Shown piece after piece: positions 42,000 through 55,349 of a DNA stretch of 64,000 nucleotides. A model generated the notes under the pieces. That model was not told the DNA's origin. It did no database searches and saw nothing but the letters and a program-made list of their open reading frames with translations. Numbering within the stretch: the stretch's first letter is position 1; every line of letters begins with the position of its first letter. The position numbers and the translations under genes were made by a program. Location of the stretch: positions 798,916 to 862,915 of the forward strand of contig VXAY01004354.1 in NCBI GenBank assembly GCA_013399855.1, written 5' to 3'. Origin of the DNA: Oxyruncus cristatus. Taxonomy: Eukaryota > Chordata > Aves > Passeriformes > Cotingidae.

Positions 42000-42260
42000 G
42001 CTTCACCTGCATCAGCAGACACCTCAGCCCCGTCCTTCCGCGGTGAGCGGCAGTGGCCACACCCGTGCACGTCTGCACCGAGCACAGAATTCCACTGGAA
42101 CCTTCTTACTCCAGTGGTGCCTCCCCAGCAGCACGGAACCCCCCTCTGTCTACGGGACTGGTGATAAGAGCAGGCCTTCAGTGACGCGCCGAGGCCGCGC
42201 TGTCGGCGCAGGGCGGTGGGGATGGACCGCGCCCGAGCTCGTCCCCAGCAGAAAGGCCTC
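42000..42260. promoter_or_regulatory. CpG-rich patch, candidate ARVCF 5' exon or promoter
   Basis: About 20 CpG dinucleotides in 260 bases, well above the surrounding sequence, with the densest part at 42180-42245. On the minus strand the patch ends in GATGCAG|GTGAAGC, a good donor placing an exon end at 42007, about 8 kb upstream of the start exon acceptor. That arrangement suits a non-coding first exon of ARVCF. A plus-strand donor-like GCG|GTGAGC at 42040-42048 is an alternative. Open frames on both strands match no known protein. Confidence 0.4.
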
Positions 42261-45200
42261 CTTTCTGTAGAGCCTGCCTTGCAAGCAGAGCCACCCAAAA
42301 TCAATACCTCTGTTCTTAGAACAAGGGTATTTCAGCGAGAAAGCAAAAAGATAAAGATCAAAAGCAGCACAGTTCTTAACTCCACTCCCTCATTCTTTCC
42401 CACATATTTTAAAGCCTGGCTTCATAAATATACAATCCAATTTGGCCCCAAATAAGCCAAACACGAACTGTTATAACCTCATGCAATTACTTCCACAGGC
42501 TACTTAAAAGATTTCATTAAACAATATACAAGATTCCTCATTTTTCTGGGTTCCTGGATGTTTGGAGTTTTGGTAAAAGGGCTTCCATTTCAAGAGAAAG
42601 GCTACTGATAGGAATGTGTCTGCAGGTGGCTGTATGTGGGGCACTACAGCTGAGAGCAGCCTTGTACTTACGAGCACTAAATTTCCAGTTCACAAAACGC
42701 AGGAACAAGAGGCAGTGGGCAATTTCCACAGCCAGACCAGCGTCTTATGGGCAAAACAGAGCAACTGAAATATTACAGGAAGGCTGGGAAATCCTGCAGA
42801 TGCTCACACCTCTTTCATAGAGGATACTATTGTGCTGCCATCAGACAGATAAATAACAAAATGGCCAGTGCCAAAGCTGAGGTCAGCCCTGCAGCCAGGC
42901 AGCCTGATGCCCATTCCAAATGCCCCTGTGAGGCATCAGCACACAACATATTTAGGCACCACATTTAGGCAGCTGTATAAACTAAGAAGCATTCGGCAGA
43001 AAATTGTCCTTTCACTACACATTTTGAGAGGAGAGGGGAAAAAAAAAAAATCCAACTGTGACCCGACACAACAGTGAGTGTTTATGCTCAGCAACAGATG
43101 TGTCAAGTGACTTATCCCGACCATGAGGAGTTAATTGATGCTATAAATAGCACTCCGCACACACACACATCCACTTAATTCTAGTATCCAAAGCACACAG
43201 TCGAGTTTTGCTTATCATTAAAACTATTTTCCTCTAAAGAAGGGGGCTTGGGTGTTTTACATGTAGATTAACACAGAGAGATAATTTGATTTCAGGCTAT
43301 TGAGAGATTTCCTTCCTTTTATGTTTCAGAACAGGGCTGCATGCAGCTAAATGAGATCCATAGATTACAGTAGAAGAAAGGCTAATAAAACTGCACAGCT
43401 ACATTCCTGGGTAATAACAAATGCTTTTTAATTCTAGGGCTCCAATCTTGGGGTTTATGGGGGCACTTCCAATTACTACTTTTAAGATTAATGCAAATAA
43501 ATGCATCAAGAGAAAATAGATCCTTTAACTCATTTGAATCAAATACTTACTATCTCCCATAGCATTTTAAACAAATAAACTGGCACTGCTAGGAAAAAAC
43601 ATTTCAGTTCTGAAGTCTTCAGAGCAAGCATCCCTGTGGTTTCTGATCTGCTTTCAGGAGAAAAAACCCAACACCGTAACAAAAACCCCTCAGCTGTTTT
43701 CCAGACCATGTGTCTTGTTTACCTCTCACAGCCATATCTAGTGGGTTGTGTGGCTGCTCCACTGCTCCACCAGGGAGCTGAAAACATCAGTATAAACAGG
43801 AAAGAACATAATGTCAATATTCATGTTTCATTCTTGAAGCTACTAAATCAAATTAATTTTATTAGCTGCTTACCAACATATCCTACTGCATTACTCTCCC
43901 GTATTTCCACCTCTCTCATTAAAACCAACCCTGTTTCGACCTTATGCTGCTTTAAACCGTGAACAGTATCAATGAAGAGGAGATTAAAGCAATACAGAGA
44001 GAGGGAAGAAACAGGCTGAGGCCAACTGTAATTCTCCTCAGTAACATCTATCTCATTCCAAATCCAGTATTTTTTTTCACCAAGCTATATTTGGAGGCCT
44101 GAGGCACTAAGTAAACGTCCTGTGTGAGACCGAAACTATCGATATGCTTTCAGCAATGCCACATGCAGAGCAGACCCTTCCCTGTTTCAGCATCTGCAAA
44201 TTTAAAATGCAGTCCAAGTTCACCTTACCCTTGTAAGTTTAGGATGCAATCCAAGTTTGTGCTGATTAACACCACAGCTTTTTAGTATGACAAGGCAAAC
44301 ATGCATTTGAGAACTAATAAATAATTTCTGAGCAAAATAAAAGTGTTTAGCTCATGTGATGTCTTGAATAATCATTCCTTTCATGCATAAACATATAAAG
44401 GCAGAAAAACCAGATACATTTTAATGACAGTCTTGGAGAAAGTCATCGTTCCATACGGTGCATTTTGGCACGCCACAGCTCTCAAGAGAAGTCCCTGTTA
44501 CACACTGCAAAGCCACCCTGCTCCAGTGAGGTGGTGCCTGGCTGAGGGGCAGAATATCAGTGTCACAAGAACTGCAGTTCACCTGCCCTGTTTCCAGGTG
44601 CCAGACGTCGCTGAATCTTCAAGGCAGAAATCCTCACCCCTGGGAAGCATTTTCTACTCTATTAGTCAAGAATCTTGGCTTCTGTGGGGTTAAACTGACA
44701 GTCTGAGGAGCCCTCAGAGACTAATATTGAGGCCATGCCTGGTTCATATCACCGGGTAACTCAAGATGCCATAGTAACCCCATTGATTAGTCCAGGCTCA
44801 GGCATTCTTTACTCTTTTAGGTCTTCCTTTGCATGGGCCAGAAAGGCAGTGCTGTGCTTACACTGCCAAGTGCTACAGTCACACATCGACCAAACCTTAT
44901 TTTTATTACATCACTGCAAGTGGCAATTTTCACAACTCAGATTCATGTCTCTATTATAAGAGCATTTTATCATTGGTTTGTGGTTCTATCAAAATTTAAA
45001 TGTTTGGCTGAAGTTTTCCCTGGTAGGTCTTTCCTTCAAGGCTGAATTTCTCTTTTAGAAAAACTTCAGTGAGAATAATTGGGCTGTTTCTTGTATCAGT
45101 TGGGGAAATTTTTGTGCAAGTTTCTCCTATCAGAGGCTCTGCAGGCACAGTCAAAGCCCTTATTGTCAGGCAGCAGCCCCAGGGCTGCCAGCAGAGCACA

Positions 45201-48200
45201 GGGATACAGGGCCTGCCTTCAGCTCTGGACGAGCTGAGACTCTGGCAGGGCTCACCATCACCTTGAACAGGCAACAAGCAACAAACCCCCTGGGATTCCC
45301 CTTCCCCTATCCCTCTTTTCTCTCATGGAAAACCTGTCCTGAACGTGACCTTCTCACGAGCCTCCCTTTTGACCAGACAGCTCTTGGATTTCAACATCTT
45401 CTGTGCTGAGCTCCACCCTGATCTGCAAATCAGCAGGAATTGGCCAAGTACTGGATTTAGGGGTCACTACCAGTCGTCTTTTGGACAGATTGTTTTCTTC
45501 CAGAGAGCTATAGTTAGACTCTGACCTCACCCCTTCCAAGCCTATCCTGCATTTGTATCTTTAACTACATCTTAATGGTTTCTTAATTGCCCATCAAGAA
45601 TATTTCTTATTTCCAGGAACATGCATCACTAATGCTTAATATTACATTTATTTGGAAGCAGAAATATTTCTTCCAGATCACTGATGATCTGCTCCAAGAA
45701 CCAACTTTCTATTCAAACATTCCTTTTTAATAACTGTGTTACTAATAACTGTGCTAAGTTTGAAAAACAATGAATTTTGCCTTAACTGTCTAACCACTTC
45801 AAACGTTTAAAGCTGTATTATATCAAAATTAAAATCTCACACTGTATAAACAGGAATGTATTCCAGCTATAATCAACACTTAACTCATTTCATTAAGACT
45901 AGTGAGAGAGGTAAGTACCAAATAACTCAGACAGTAAATACAATATAAACTCTATTGAGAATCTTTCCTACAAACAGCTTTGGAAGTTTAAATGGGCTAT
46001 TTACTTCCAATAAAACTTTTTGGTTTAACATATATAAAAGGAACAATGTTTAATCTAAAAACAATCAAAATGGAAAGAACTTTATGAAGATCAGTTACAT
46101 GATACTTGTTTTTCAGAGGATTGTTTTCGAGGAATGCTTGGCTAAAACCATAATCCACCTACACTGAGAAAAATAAAGCAGTACACAGAAGGAAGCAATA
46201 TTTCAGGAGAATAAACAACAGAGTACTTTTATATTTAAACCTATTATTCCCCATCAAGTCCCCAGATTTAAAACAGACACACTGAGGTGAATTTGAAGCA
46301 GCTAAAAATGGTTATGGTCATTCTCTAAGCAACCAGAGGACTGGCCTTTTGATCTAGGAAAGGCTGAGGCATAGTTGGCAGGGAGGGAATGGAGAGAGGA
46401 AGACACACCTTAGGAGTCTAACCCCTACTGCAGAACTGGGTGGGATGCCAGGCACAGCCACAGCCTTTCACTCAGCTTGTTCAGGGACAAGAAAAGTCTT
46501 TGGAAAACACGAGTATGAGTGGAGAACGGGACAGGACATGAATGCTTGGAGTCCACCTGCTGAAAATGTGGCCATGGAAAGAAGGCAAATAACCAGAGCC
46601 AGCCCTGCTCTGTCACGGGTAGAATGAAGTTAAAGGAGGATTCCCATGATCAGAGGAGAAGGGAGACATGGATCAGAGATGGCTCAAAGTCACAAAAGAC
46701 AACTGTCATCCTGTTTCCCTCAGCTCTCCCATGCATTTTACCTTTGCCAGAGCTTCAACACAGCCAATGATCACAGGGGCTCCTGTCCCACATCCTACCA
46801 CAGCTATTCCCTTCTTTCTGCTCCTCAACCACTCTAGCACTATTTTAAACACATTTTAGTAGGCCTTCAATAGCATGCAAACTAAGGAATTTCTGAGATG
46901 TGTAAAGACAATTTAACAAAAGGATCATGATTTAAGAACATACACGATGACAAAGCAGCAAGATATTCAAGAGACTTGAACTCAGCTGCAGAAACACACA
47001 GTACCTTTTATAGTGTGCCTTTCTTGCAGTGGCTTTAAGATGGAAATTCTCCCCTGGTTTGATGATAACTCTGTCAGAGAAAGAAAAAAACATAAAGACA
47101 TTTTTATTCCATCTAGGGGAAGTAGGAAGAGCAGATTATTTTTAAATAACTGATATCATTTACATGATATAGTAGAAATCTATTAGTTGTATCTCTCCTT
47201 TGGTTCCCCTTCCCTTCCTGAGTCATGCTGGCTTACCAAACAGTATTACCTCTGACATCTATTCCACCATTACCTGAAATCCCAGGAAAATCCACAGACC
47301 TGGAATATGGAAAGCAAACTTCATAGAAGGAGCTTGTGTGACTAACTGGCTGTTCCAATCCTCTTGATTTCTGTCCCCGTGCCATATGTCCCATATGTGC
47401 ATATATCACACGTTCCTAAACTTAGCTTTCAATCCAATATAAATTTAATTCCCCATTAACTCACAGATTTAAAATCCAAACCTGTTTCCCTCCTAAGCAT
47501 ACACCACAGCATTTTCAGTCATCCAGGTCTAAATGCCATCTAGTGGCTCCAAAAATGTCAACTGTGGCTCCACAAAAACACCTCATCCAGTTTGACATTC
47601 TCCCTTCTAGCAGCAGGAAATAAGAAATTAGGCCAGGAAGACATTCACCTTGAATTCACCAGGAGGAACTCATCGCTTTTCAACATCTCACTGTTTTTGA
47701 GCTTCGTGCAGAATCCCCACTGCAGCATTTCTTTGCTTAGCCACTTCTCCTATGGTTGCAAGCAGGATCCTTTGTCTTGGATTCCCAGTCTCCTGCTCTC
47801 TTCCCGAGACCAAGAACATTCAAGTAGCTGATTGCTGCAGATCATCCTGGCTTCCACTCAGGGGAAAGGTTCCCCATGAAGCAGATGTGCCACTACCCTT
47901 CCTCTGGCAGCCTGACACAGGGCTCCATCATCAGAGCCTGCTCACTGCTCCTCCTCCGCCTGGAAAGTGCACTAAGGCCAAAACTTCAACCCTGCAGACT
48001 CACTGTAACCAAACAGGTGCTAAAACAAAATTGTTGTACATCTCTGATGGAAGATGAGTTTCTTTGAAGCCTAATTTCTTTGAGTTTTTGTCTCATAACA
48101 AGAATACCACTATCTCCTCTCTAAGTAAGTTAATTTTATGCATGTTATTAAAATATTCCCCATTTTTAAGCCAGAAATAATGATTTATGTTTAGCATCAC

Positions 48201-50600
48201 TTGGAGCAGACAAAAACGACTGGAAAGAATACTTCCCTCGATTTTTCTTTCCTCCTTTTCCACCTATATTTTTGTTGTTGTTGATTCAGAGTCAGGCAGA
48301 CAGGCTGCCTAAGGCTTGGGGTAAGACCCAGTCCCAGTAGAGCAATTCAATAGCCCACAGCTGTACATGAATCTTTTTTTATCATATAACCAGGGAGAAA
48401 TGGCACTTGCCCACTTGACGAGACCTCAGAACTGAGCGCTGCTTTGTATCAGCTGACGCCAGCTCAGAGATTCAGCCCCAACTCCTGAAGCCTGGGACCT
48501 GCTGAGGGCTCATGGCTATACTGCCAATCCCCTTCCCCCCCACGGCTGCTGCCCATTTGATAACCCCTAACACAGGGGAGAGGGGGAAACCCACCAGCTT
48601 GGACCCCGTTACATTTAACAGAACACCGGTGCTTCATTCCAAAAATGCTGCTTCATTCCAGTGATACACTTTTATTGCTGATTTTAATCAAGTATCTTAC
48701 AGCTCTCAGATGAGAAAGGTGGAAAAAAACCTGTAATGCCTTTTCAGATTGCTTATTATCTCTCACTTGTAACTAATTATCCCAGTCACACTGTTAAAGA
48801 CTGAGTGGTTTTATGTTCACTCGCCAAGAAATGAGAGAAAAAAAAGAAATTAGACAATTAGTCTCTAGTTATAATAACTAATTAAGATAAATATTTTCAG
48901 AATAAGGAATTTAACAGAACATCAAGGCACTGACACCACAAAAATGTCTGGGAAAGTAAAGCATCTCAGCAAAACCACTTCTTGCCAGTCAGTGAGTTCC
49001 ACAATTGCATCCCGACCACACTTCATTCTTGTTCTACTCCAGTAAACATAATTAGTTATTAAAACTTCTTTCTAACATGGTGAGGATGTGAGCAGCTTAT
49101 TGGACTATAGGAAAGCTTCAGGACAAAAGCTGATGCTGCCCCCTCACAAGTGTGTGCTGCCCACAGAGCAGTGTTTTTCCACCAACAGTGTGATGGGAAG
49201 CACTGTCACAACCAGTTCTACCACCCCTGTGTCCTTGTGTCTTATTCTGCATCATCAGCTAAGCCTGGACTGTGCTGGTAATCCAGTCCTCACACCTTTT
49301 TGGTCCCTTACCCAGAAAGCTTCTGAGCTGGCACCCAAGTTCTTGCACAGGCTGTCTGGGCAGTGTGAGGAGCAGCCTTCAGACAGGTACAGCACGGGCA
49401 CTGCACCTGCTGGCCCTTGGCTCCCACGGGGCCGGCCTCGTTAGCACTGACAAGGAGCCAGCCTTCCAAAATCAGACTGCAACACACTCTGGGGCAGGGA
49501 GCGATCCTTCGCCTCTGCACAGAAATTGGGGCAATTAGCACTGCCAAGTGCGAGGCAAGTACTGTAGCTCACAATAAACGAGACAATAAAATGGTGTGGA
49601 CACACTGGCAGACTACTTTCCGATTCAGCTGCAATACCACTATAAGCACACACTGCAAAATCTTGCCAAGGGCATGAATGGAAAGCCTTTATCTTTGGTT
49701 CTTTCTGTCACTCAAATGACCTTCTGTCTGGCGTTTCTGGCAGTAAAATAACTAATAAAGAACTTGGATGACGTAATTTATTTGGTAACAGAAAAATTAC
49801 CTGCACATTCACGGCTACAGCCCTCACTGCACACTTACAACCCAAAATCAGCCCCAAGGCTTTCTTCATGTTTCTCTCACAGCAGCACATCACAGCACAA
49901 CTTCAGGTACCAGCAGCTACACCAGTGGAAAAGAGTCCAGTGCAAAAGAGCTCACTTGCTCCCAAATTAATTTGTCTGTCCCTGTTTTGTTGTTATTGAT
50001 TGTAAGAAGCTGATACCCTCCAACTGTACATTTTCCTTGGCAGGAACTTTGCACAGATAAATCAGCAGGAGTTTAGGCAGACCTGAACAGCATTCTCTGG
50101 GCTGTATTTGGCATCTGATGTGATTTACTTTTCTTAACCAGAAGACAAGGAGGTGAGGAGAAAGAATTTTTTCCCTAAGCATCTTGTTCCTCCACCTTAT
50201 ATCTTCATTTGCTAAACTGCAATTTTACTTCACAGAGAAATGTAGGGTATTCTGACTGACAACACAGTTCTGCTTTTATGTAAGGTATCAGATGGCAAAC
50301 ATTACACAACCCAGTGTGTGGGTATATACCCTGTCACAACTTGCATCAAAACATATGAAACAGTCATGGGAAGTGAGGTCTCTTCACTTAAAGATGTGAT
50401 ACAAACACAGCTACCCCACAACACACTGAACAGCAGCCATGCTGTACACTCATTATAAGGCTTTCCATCAAAAGAGGCAGACTACAAGCTGTTTGATATT
50501 CTAATATTTACACTCAATTATCTCTAGAAATTTATTGAAAACAGTATTATTTTTGTGTTACTTAGGAGCTCTGAGTTCCCTTATAAACTCCTACTCATGC
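42261..50600. other. Non-coding, no gene seen
   Basis: No exon recognised. It contains a perfect MEF2-type site CTATAAATAG at 43141-43150 beside a short CA run, a paired near-repeat (ATGCAGTCCAAGTT and ATGCAATCCAAGTT) around 44209-44260, and the CTCF-type motif at 47535. Open frames are short and lack domains. Confidence 0.5.
47535..47547 (-). promoter_or_regulatory. Strong CTCF-type binding motif
   Basis: GCCATCTAGTGGC on the plus strand; read on the minus strand this gives CCACTAGATGGC, matching all 12 positions of the vertebrate CTCF core CCASYAGRKGGC. CTCF sites act as insulators or loop anchors; this one points the same way as ARVCF transcription. Occupancy cannot be inferred from sequence alone. 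Confidence 0.5.
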
Positions 50601-51130
50601 TTAATTATAGTGCAAATCAGCATGTTAACACCAAGCGAGCAACCATTAACCAAAGCCGCTGATACAATTGCAGACAAAGTTCGGACAGAAGTAGTGGCAC
50701 AACGCCCAGAAAGTTGCAAACCCCCTCTGAACAGCTCAGTCATCGAGCAGAGATACACGGGCCCTTCAAAACAGATGCACTGGGTAATAGCAGTTCCTGC
50801 CAATAAATTTTATATAAATATTACAAACGCAGTAAAGAGCCCATGCATCAGTACACAGACATGTCGCAGCTGAGAACTGCGGCTTTTTAAAATGTCAGGA
50901 CTGAAAATGTACAACGGCCTATAAAATGTCGCTCAAGTCATTCCGTGCTAAGAGTGAACTAAATCAGTCATTAAGGAAACGACGCCGAACTAACTCTGGC
51001 AAACTGGATGCACCTATTGCCTGTGCTGCCCCAGCGTGTGGATGAAGACATGGCACAGTAAGAGAAAACGTAGGAGCTGCAGAAGCCAATGTACAGTGAT
51101 TCACTTCGTCGTGCAAAATTAAAGCTAATC
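50601..51130. promoter_or_regulatory. Possible conserved non-coding element
   Basis: A stretch without simple repeats that keeps scattered CpGs (near 50735-50760 and 50920-51000) in an otherwise CpG-poor AT-rich region. CpG retention outside islands can mark constraint. The open frame at 50535-50873 begins with a hydrophobic run but has no acceptable family match and is not called a gene. Confidence 0.22.
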
Positions 51131-53976
51131 CTCTCTGTGGAAGGAAATGTCACAGACTTCTGTGTCTCCAGTAAATTAATATTTATAAGAAGTCCCAACA
51201 GTTTAATGTTTTTAATACAGGACTGAGATTTTCTCCTAAACATCAAACAGAGAAGCTGCATTAAAACAGCAGTTTCTTGATTGCCACAAACCTAAATGAC
51301 AGTATTTCCAAGCTTTGTTTTCCATCGTGTCATACCAATTAGCAACTGTACACAACTGGGACACGTGCAGGATCCACCAAGTAGCCATGAATTATACATT
51401 CCTACCTCTTTAAAGTTAACGTGTGATAATCTTCTTATCAAGAGCCTGCCGACAGCTGCTAGTACTATTCTCCTAATATTTCTCATTATAAACAGACATC
51501 TAGGAATGGAAAAACAAGGTATACATAGTCTGGTATCACACAGGTGCACATCTATATGTAATAAGGGAGACCTTACCAACAACATTGTTTTAAGAATTTA
51601 CGTAGCAATAAAACTGTAGCTGAACACCTTTTATAAAAAAAAAAATGCAATTTAAAATTTTATAGCCTAATACATGTAAGAATTCATCACACCCACCCAA
51701 TTAAATTAAAATGCAACACCTGATCACCTTTTATGAAAGTTTTGAATGGAATTTTGTTTTATTTCATATTAATATGGAGTTGCATTTAATTTAGAAGACA
51801 GATTATCTGATTTTGTGTTCTAGTATGCTAAGGTTATCCCAGTCGAACATGACCGTGTTCATGGGGTAATGAAAGTCACCTTTTAGGTATTACAGAAAGA
51901 GGATACATTCATTCATTTAAATGGGAGGCAAAGGTGATGTTCCAAACTTTTATAACAAAATTTATCTTGAAAAAAGAAGAAAAAAATTGATCCTGGGTTT
52001 AGTGATAGTACCTTAGTGCCAGTAAAGCTCACAACTGTGGGAAACTGGCTGCAGCTGGTTTTACTCTCCAGGGGAGAAATTCCTCTCCCAAAGCAAGCCA
52101 GACCCAGTTCTGTTATCACTGCCAGGACTGTTTTGTCTGGATAGAAATTGCACATTTTTAGGCCTGTAACTGACTGTAAATAAAATTCCAAATTAATCAC
52201 CCACCTGAATCACCCATCATGTACAAATTCCCTGTGGGTAACAACTCCCAGACCAGCATCTCCTGCCCTGGCAATTACACTGGCAAGGGCTCAACTCGGA
52301 ACAAAAGCAGCTACGAGAGATTTTGTCAAGCTGGGAAATTCCTCACCGAAAATATGCACTTGAAAAATGTCCAGTTCTTTCTGTGCCCAAAGGGAAGTAG
52401 AAAATCAGCCTGAACAAAAGCTCACTAACAATATTTCGTGAATAAAATTATAGGGTTGCCTGGCTTGAGAACTGTTTTTCCCCCCCTAAATCAGCATTCA
52501 CAGTCTTAGCAGTCTGTGCTGACAGCCGGAAGCCCCTCAGCAGTCAGCAGTACACCAGCACCCAACCCTGGCACTACACCTTCTACTACAGACAGATGTG
52601 TTGCCATTACACACTAGCAAAGTTAAAAGAAAGGAACATAAAATGCAGGTAAGACTGGAGAAGTCACAGGAAATGACAACTTCCTGAAGATCAAGAGCTG
52701 TGAGTGAGAAGCCAATCTCCTGAATCCCAAAACTAACCCTTAACACCCAAGTGATACTTTCCTCTCATCCTTAGGAGAGACACCACTGAACGAGGCCTCA
52801 GCCACATCTCTTCCTGTTCTTCACTTGAACATAATTATTTTATTCAGTTTTTTTTTAAACGAGAACACAGACAACTATGGAAAGGCCTGTAGCACACCTG
52901 CAGAATCCATAACATCTCCTGGGTAGTAGGAGGCGCACACATCTTCCAGGAAACTGGTCAAGTGGATGCATGTGAATGCAGGTAAACCTAATGAACATTC
53001 CCAAACTAACAACCTACATACAAATAGCTAGAAAACCAAAAGGTACAAGCAGTTAGATTATTTCAGATGTGCTGGCATTCTTTAAGTTTTATGTTCCAAA
53101 GAAGCACTGATTTGACTAATGAAGTTCTGGCAGTAGAAACTGCAAGGATGTGCAATCTGTACCTGAGTGACAGTGAGAGAGCACAGCACATCCGTTTGAC
53201 TTACACAACAATTACATATATTCTATTTAATTGTGTAACAATGTTTCCATTTGTCTTTGTTGAACAATCATTTCCTAAATTGTGTTTATTAATGATGACC
53301 TGAAGGGAGAAGTTCACATGAAGAGGAAAAGTAAGATCTCTACTCAGTCATGCACATGGAACAGTGTGACATTAGAACAGATTAAGATCACTGATATAAA
53401 CTGCTTCAATAAAGCAAAGGGAAAATTAAACGTGAAGTATTGTAGCAATCTAAACCAAAAAACAACTGCCAGAGACAGATATAAATAGCATCCAAACTCG
53501 TGGCTCTATGAATGTAAAAGAGATGGCTGGGAAGAATATCTAAGGATAGAAGAAATCAATCATTTGCAGTTGATAGAGATGAGAGCTTAGTAACCTTTCC
53601 TGGCAAACTGGGAATTCACACACAAAGCTGGGATAGCTTAATGAAGAAGGAAATGCAAAGAATATTTCTATTCCAAGTCCCAGAACACTCACAAGCTGCA
53701 TGCTTCATTTTCACACACTCGGGCTACTGGGCAGTCACACTGCTCAGGCTATTTAAAGACACACCAGCTTATTCAAATACTTGGCTACAGTTTTCTCAAT
53801 TCCCAGGACAAACAAAAGCAGCTAATATGTGCACTCTTAGCTTCCAGAAGTATGTGTTCCCACATGTGCATAAAGGCTGTGTAAGTACCAATAATCTTAT
53901 GTTAACTGAAGCATGAGAAAAATATGTATTTATTAACAGAGCTTGTTTCCCAGTGCTCTCAGTATGTTAAGTTTAA
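51131..53976. other. Non-coding, no gene seen
   Basis: AT-rich, no exon, RNA gene or repeat recognised beyond short A and T runs (for example 51637-51647 and 52848-52856). Confidence 0.55.
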
Positions 53977-54035
53977 GGATCGTAGAATCATAATGGTTTC
54001 TTGGGTTTAGTCTGGCCTTTAAACAGTAAAAGAGT
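53977..54035 (-). mobile_element. CR1 LINE, 3' tail remnant, inverted
   Basis: The phrase GGATCGTAGAATCATAATGG followed by GTTTCTTGGGTTTAGTCTGG and CCTTTAAA is the reverse complement of the CR1 terminal sequence (the ATTCTATGATTCT tail and the segment before it). Only about 60 bases can be recognised, so it is either a very short 5'-truncated insertion or a heavily eroded one. Confidence 0.72.
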
Positions 54036-55349
54036 TCAGCCTCTTATTTTAAAAGGATTAAAACACGAAAGCAGCAGGAATTTGGTTATCCAGCCACTAC
54101 TGAAGCAAAATTTACTTTGCTGCACTGTTTTCTTTTTTTATGGTAACTGCTCTCATCATTTCCATGTATTACCCCAGCTCTTCTAATACAGAAAATTTAT
54201 TACACATCTACTGTAAAGAAGTTGAAACAAGTATTTATACCCACATATATATATAACCCTTATTATGTATTTATCTTTAGGGCCAGTTAAGGGGGATTAC
54301 ATGAACATATTCCTAAAACTCTCACATCTTACTAATTTCAAGCAACTTCTTGTTGCTTTTTTAAGAAATATTGGGGGGATGTGCTAGAGAAAACCTAACC
54401 AAGGAAGAGAGCTGGGATTCTGAGCCAGTACAAGCCAGTATGTAAAATAGAAACAAAAAAAAAAAGGGGGGGGGAAGGGGTGAGGGGTAAAATCTGTAGA
54501 TTACTAGAAATTTGGCAATTATACTCACCTGGTTGATCTATTTTGGTGACAGCTTGACCTTGCAGTCCCCAAATCCTGCATTTTGTTACTCGTGGAGACA
54601 CAAACAGGAGGACTGAGATGTGTCTGAAAGGCCAAGTGAACCAGTGTAGAATGGAGGAGCGGAGCACGTGCTGGAAAAGCCTCGCAGGGCAATAGGCTGA
54701 CACCAAAGAGATCTGAACACAGCAACACTGGCAGGGAAGGCGCTCAGGAGACCCACACTGCCCTGTAAACACAACAGCAGTGCCAAGGGTGAACTGGCAC
54801 CGGCAGCGTGTGCCAAGCACGCCTGGAGCTGACCCCGGAGAACTGTCAGGAGTACCTGAATCCCTGTATTTATCCCTCTCTGCTGTGGTAACTTGCCTGA
54901 ACCAAAATTTGAATGTAAGAAGTGGCAACGGGCTAATTAATAGTAATTATTATTTTTGATACAGGATTTAGTGATGCAGAGAGCTTTCTTTGTAGCTAGG
55001 CAGAGGAAAAACAAGCAGAAAACACATGCCAGCATGGAAACAAGGGAAATACAGTGAACAGTGAAGAAAGCACACACTGAATCTGTCCAACAGAGCTACC
55101 ACTGGTCAGGAAAGGGAACAGGTAATTACTAGAAATAAACAGGTAAACAATTCACATACATTTGCTCCGTGCTACAGTTCCTGCTCTTCATGTTGACGTT
55201 AAGATTAATACACATTCCGGGTAAGAATAGTAAGTGTGGAACCACATTGCTTTTACAATGGATGTATTTATCAGCATAGATTTGGTACACCGGTTCAATC
55301 CGTTTCTCAGTAGCACATAACCCTTCTCCTTCTGCTCACAAAGAAAGCT
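54036..55349. other. Non-coding with A-run/G-run tract
   Basis: Apart from the tract at 54455-54487, nothing is recognised. The 177-codon minus-strand frame at 54395-54928 reads through the tract, has no domain and is not supported as an exon. Confidence 0.5.
54455..54487 (+). repeat. A11-G9 run with potential G-quadruplex
   Basis: Eleven A, then nine G (54466-54474), AA, GGGG, TGA, GGGG. The nine-G run can supply two G-tracts, so four tracts with loops of 1-3 bases are available on the plus strand; the minus strand is a pure polypyrimidine stretch. It is probably length-variable. Confidence 0.75.

Noticed and set aside
43142..43150. TATA box of a plus-strand gene
   Set aside because: No exon, start codon context or CpG-rich promoter follows; better described as a MEF2-type motif.
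50535..50873. Open frame starting with a signal-peptide-like hydrophobic run
   Set aside because: No family match beyond the first residues and no promoter or splice context; AT-rich DNA commonly gives such hydrophobic frames.
54395..54928. 177-codon minus-strand open frame
   Set aside because: No domain, runs through an A/G homopolymer tract, and overlaps other minus-strand frames equally lacking support.
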